Source: Pseudocercospora fijiensis CIRAD86
Taxonomy: Eukaryota > Ascomycota > Dothideomycetes > Mycosphaerellales > Mycosphaerellaceae
Length of the DNA: 64,000 nt
Reading direction: 5' to 3'
Assembly: GCF_000340215.1 (NCBI RefSeq)
Contig: NW_006921555.1
Span: 250,666 to 314,665, forward strand
The notes under the pieces: generated by a model
Databases searched by the model: none
The model's input: the letters and a program-made list of their open reading frames with translations, nothing else
Told to the model about the DNA's origin: nothing
Part shown: piece after piece, positions 61,000 to 64,000 of the stretch
How positions within the stretch are numbered: position 1 is the first letter of the stretch
How the letters are laid out: every line of letters begins with the position of its first letter
Position numbers and translations under genes: made by a program

Positions 61000-62240
61000 C
61001 TCTACGAGCTATACCGCGAAGATACCCTCCGCGGCCTTCGCGAAGTAGTCTTAATAACTCGCTATACTCTATATACCGCTAAGGACGCATTTAATAGCAA
61101 AGTCGGCATCTATACTAAGATAAGTCTCGCCTTTACCCCTTTAACGCGCCGCCCGTTATATACTAACCTAAGTAGGTTTACATTTACGGCGCGACTTTGT
61201 CTATACGTAGCTTCGCCGTCCGCGTTACTTTTAGTCTCCTCCGTACTAGTAAGAAAGTTCTATAGGAACCGCGAAGATACCCTCCGCGGCCTTCGCGAAG
61301 CAGTCTTAATAACTCGCTATACTCTATATACTACTAAGGACGCATTTAATAGCAAAGTCGGCATCTATACGAAGGTTAGTCTCGCCTTTACCCCTTTAAC
61401 GCGCCGCCCGTTATATGCTAACCTAAGTAGGTTTATATCTGCGGCGCGACTTTATCTATACGTAGCTTCGCCGTCCGCGTTACTTTTAGTCTCCTTTGCA
61501 CTAGTAAGAAAGTTCTATAGGAACAGTTAAAGCGCCTTATCGCCGGCAGCTTAGTCGTTCTTATACTAATAAATAACAAGTTCGTATCTCGCGCTATTGT
61601 CGCTACTATTGCCGCTCGACTACTAGAGGGACTTTAGTAGAATCTACCTAAGCTTAATCTCGCCTTTACCCGTCCCGAGGAGTTGGAGCTAGATCCTACT
61701 ATAGAATATCTTATAGTAAAGGACCGTAGCGGACTTTTCGAAGCTAATCGGTATACCTTGCTTAGCCTTTAGCGTATAATACGCGAGGGTTTCCCCTTAT
61801 TAGAGTACCTCGTTAGTATATAGCCTTACATTTCGGCGCCTAAGTATTTCAAAGTATAGCCGAAGCGAGATCTAAGCTCTGTCCTAGTTAATAACTCTAA
61901 CGAGAGCTTCGAGAATATTAATATAGTTAAGTACTAGCCTTCTAAGCCTAATAGTGCTCTAGACGCCTTCTAACTAGAAGCGCTCCGTCGTATTCTAACG
62001 GCGCGTCTTGCTATTATTTAAGGCCTACCCGGTACTAGTAAGACCTATATCTCTATATAAGCTATTAAAGTAATACTCGAGAACTAGAACAAGGGAGATC
62101 TACTAATAATCATCGCTTGTTAGACTAACTACACTATCGACTAGTTTTTACGTTATATCGCTATATTCGAGGAAGAATTTATACGTCTCGGTAGTCGTAG
62201 TAAGGATAAGGATATCGTTAAGCCGCTTCGTTAGGATACG
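61000..62240 (+). pseudogene. ZNFX1/UPF1-type helicase fragment of Z-C
   Basis: The least mutated copy. The 255-bp duplication (GGCCTTCGCGAAG at 61,033 and 61,288) includes its intron twice (one donor reads GTTAGT, the other ATAAGT, a RIP change of GTAAGT). Then come KRLIAGSLVVL, HTLLSL, Walker A GLPGTSKT (originally GPPGTGKT) at 62,021-62,045 and TNYTIDQF. The fragment ends at the hairpin block at 62,221. Motifs II-VI are missing here also, so the truncation predates amplification. Confidence 0.8.
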
Positions 62241-62415
62241 ACGAAGCGCTTCTAGTTAGTAAGCCGCTTCGCTAGGATACGACGAAGCGCTTAAGAAACA
62301 TTAAAGTAAGAAGGCGTTCGTATTCTAAGTCGTATCTCGACCGCGCCCGCGTCTAGCTAATTAGCTATAACTAGCGATATAGCCCTCGCTCCGTTAGAAC
62401 GCGACGGAGCGCTTC
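62221..62415. repeat. three GC-rich hairpins in Z-C
   Basis: Stems CCGCTTCGT / ACGAAGCG (twice, 62,221-62,291) and CGCTCCGT / GACGGAGCG (62,388-62,415). All arms pair fully in this copy. Confidence 0.75.
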
Positions 62416-62760
62416 CGGTTAAGAAATATACGGGGTACGTATTCCCCTACCCCTTACCCTCCGGTTCCGTAAGTAGGGATTTACCTATCTTCTTAGCTAT
62501 ACTTTTAGTCTTATATTAAGTATACGAGGTACCCTTTCCCGAAATCTAGCTAACCTGTCTACCCGACATTAATTAAACATTATTAGAAACTAGCTAACTA
62601 TCTAATCAAATAGCCTTCCTTCGCTATTATAGAAGGCTACTACGAACCTTACCCCGTATCTCGTATTACTCCGCCTATCGCCTAGCAAGGACTTTTACCT
62701 TTAATAACAGACCTACTAGTAATACTCTTTAGGTTTACTTATCCTACGGTCCGATAGAGG

Positions 62761-62831
62761 AACAACTTAAAACTTTTAGTACGTACCTAAAACGCCTAGT
62801 TTTAGGTGCGCACCTAAAGTTTTAAGTTGTT
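62761..62831. repeat. 71-bp inverted repeat (long HP2 form) in Z-C
   Basis: AACAACTTAAAACTTTTAGT at the left; TTTTAGGTGCGCACCTAAAG then TTTTAAGTTGTT at the right. The right arm keeps GTGCGCAC, the unmutated HP2 core. Confidence 0.85.
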
Positions 62832-63107
62832 TACGGTATCCTTTAATTGCTAGACTTTAGGTTTTACAACGTTTATAAGAAGGCCGTAGGTAGTATACGA
62901 ACCTGCTTATATACACTGCTTTATACGCAAAATATACTACGCTGCTATTCCTTGCTCTCTTATATATAAAATGCATCGCTAGAAAGGGGTAGCCCTTTCT
63001 AGTATTAGTAGTTTCCGCGAGATAGAACTACTATCTCCTCGAATTCTATACTTATTAGCGCGGCTTATATATAAGCTTTGCCCTCCGCTATTAACGGAAT
63101 TAATACG

Positions 63108-64000
63108 ATGCCGCCTAAAGGATAGCGTAAGCTACTCGGTACTAAAGAGGAAGAGCGGAAGAAGAAGGCCGAACGTACCGTAAGGAAGTTAGCGAGTACG
63201 GCTCTACGACGAGCCTAGAAGAAAGTATAGCAAGCCGAGCAAGACCTAGGCGTAGTATCTTCTTCGTCTGCGCTGCTACTATATCTAGCCGCTATATCGT
63301 CTACCTCCTCGGCTACCTAACCTATCCCCTATATTAACCCTCTGCTTCGTAGCTAAATAGGCGTAGTAGGTAGTTAAACACTCTAGAGTTAGTACTATTC
63401 GGCTAGTTAGGGACGGCTACTTCTCCTAGTACTACGACTACTACCGCTCTCTTTATAGATAGCGCCGCGTATAAATACTAGAGATAGGCTATAGCTCCTC
63501 GCTACCTATATTAACTAGCTCGAGATCGACGATATTATCGCGGTAGTCGATTAATTTGCTAGAGCTAACGCCGCTAGCTCTACTCTAAGGGATAGCACTT
63601 CTACGTCTATCGTTTAATAATCGATCGTATAGGCTGTCTCTATCTACGACTAGCCTCGGTTAGCTATTCGGCGGGCTCCTCTACGTCCCCTTCTCTCTAA
63701 AATAGATAGTACTTAACTAGTATACCTATCTAATACTCTCCCTTCGTATATAGGTCCTCTTACCCTACGTAGAATAGTTTACCGCCCCGCTCCGATAGCT
63801 ACTAGACCCCCTTCGTCCGCTATAGTACAATCCCTACTAGCGCTAGCTTCTATACTAGCGATACCTCCCGCGCTAGCTTCTATACTAGCGATACCTCCCG
63901 CGCTAGCTTCTATACTAGCGATACCTCCCGCGCTAGCTTCTATACTAGCGATACCTCCCGCGCTAGCTTCTATACTAGCGATACCTCCCGCGCTAGCTTC
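63108..64000 (+). pseudogene. orphan frame of Z-C, 5' part, start codon intact
   Basis: ATG at 63,108 begins MPPKG, then a stop where CAG is expected, then RKLLGTKEEERKKKAERT. It continues in phase into the 30-bp minisatellite at 63,841, which the window end cuts after six units. Several Gln codons preserved here (AGCAAGCCGAGCAAGAC) are stops in Z-A and Z-B. Confidence 0.6.
63838..64000 (+). repeat. 30-bp minisatellite of Z-C (at least six units, open end)
   Basis: Units here are virtually identical to each other (GATACCTCCCGCGCTAGCTT), in contrast to the varied arrays of Z-A and Z-B, which points to recent homogenisation or less decay. Confidence 0.9.

Larger units (their letters stand above)
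60241..64000 (+). mobile_element. composite repeat Z, copy C (less RIPed, runs off the window)
   Basis: The same order as Z-A and Z-B from TACTATAGGGCAC to the minisatellite, where the window ends. It retains CA and TG where the others have TA, for example GCATTTAATAGCAAAGTCGG at 61,087 against GTATTTAATAGTAAAGTCGG in Z-A. It is inserted next to a satellite rather than next to another element. Confidence 0.85.

Overview
The window looks like a heavily degraded, repeat-rich compartment of a filamentous ascomycete (Pezizomycotina) chromosome, possibly subtelomeric. CpA and TpG are almost absent, TpA is very frequent and CpG is retained. For example, bases 14701-14760 contain no CA, no TG and nine TA. 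This is the footprint of repeat-induced point mutation (RIP). Stop codons of the CAA/CAG/TGG-to-TAA/TAG type break every gene, so I find no intact CDS. Identities below come from reading the frames while treating TA as possible former CA or TG. The exact species cannot be told.

Layout, left to right. (1) 1-1,230: decayed plus-strand reading frame of unknown identity. (2) About 1,690-4,100, minus strand: Ty3/Gypsy pol remnant (RT thumb, RNase H, integrase), cut at 4,101. (3) 4,101 to about 10,735, plus: RecQ-1, a RecQ-like DECH helicase element of the telomere-linked-helicase type. A second copy, RecQ-2, lies at 29,417-34,766 and has lost the helicase C-terminus. (4) 10.7-29.4 kb: a cluster with two decayed SNF2-type helicase genes (SNF2-B, SNF2-C), two unidentified decayed plus-strand genes and one minus-strand gene. 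Four of these loci start from copies of the same TATA-containing promoter module. (5) Three copies of a large composite repeat, here called Z: Z-A 34,767-41,589 (3' truncated), Z-B 41,590 to at least 49,524, and Z-C 60,241 to the window end. Each begins with a telomere-like TTAGGG motif, followed by 273-bp tandem repeats, an amino-terminal fragment of a ZNFX1/UPF1-type SF1 helicase with a 255-bp internal duplication, GC-rich hairpins, a 71-bp inverted repeat and one intronless reading frame. In Z-B that frame spans 1,689 codons and I do not recognise it. (6) About 50.3-51.9 kb, minus: decayed unidentified gene. (7) 52,288-58,416, plus: SNF2-D, a nearly full-length SNF2 helicase pseudogene with at least four visible introns. 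(8) 58.4-59.63 kb: three satellite-like arrays.

The strongest unexplained signals are two families of short inverted-repeat elements. HP1 (about 60-80 bp, ends CTAACTRTTTT / AAAACRGTTAG) and HP2 (about 50-70 bp, ends AAACTTTAGGT / ACCTAAAGTTT) repeatedly sit inside recognisable introns of the helicase pseudogenes. This suggests introner-like or MITE-like units. The helicases belong to three families (RecQ-like SF2, SNF2 SF2, ZNFX1-like SF1), so the region is best described as a graveyard of nested, helicase-bearing repeats. Copy Z-C still holds many CA/TG sites that are TA in Z-A and Z-B, so it is less mutated and useful for deducing the original sequence.
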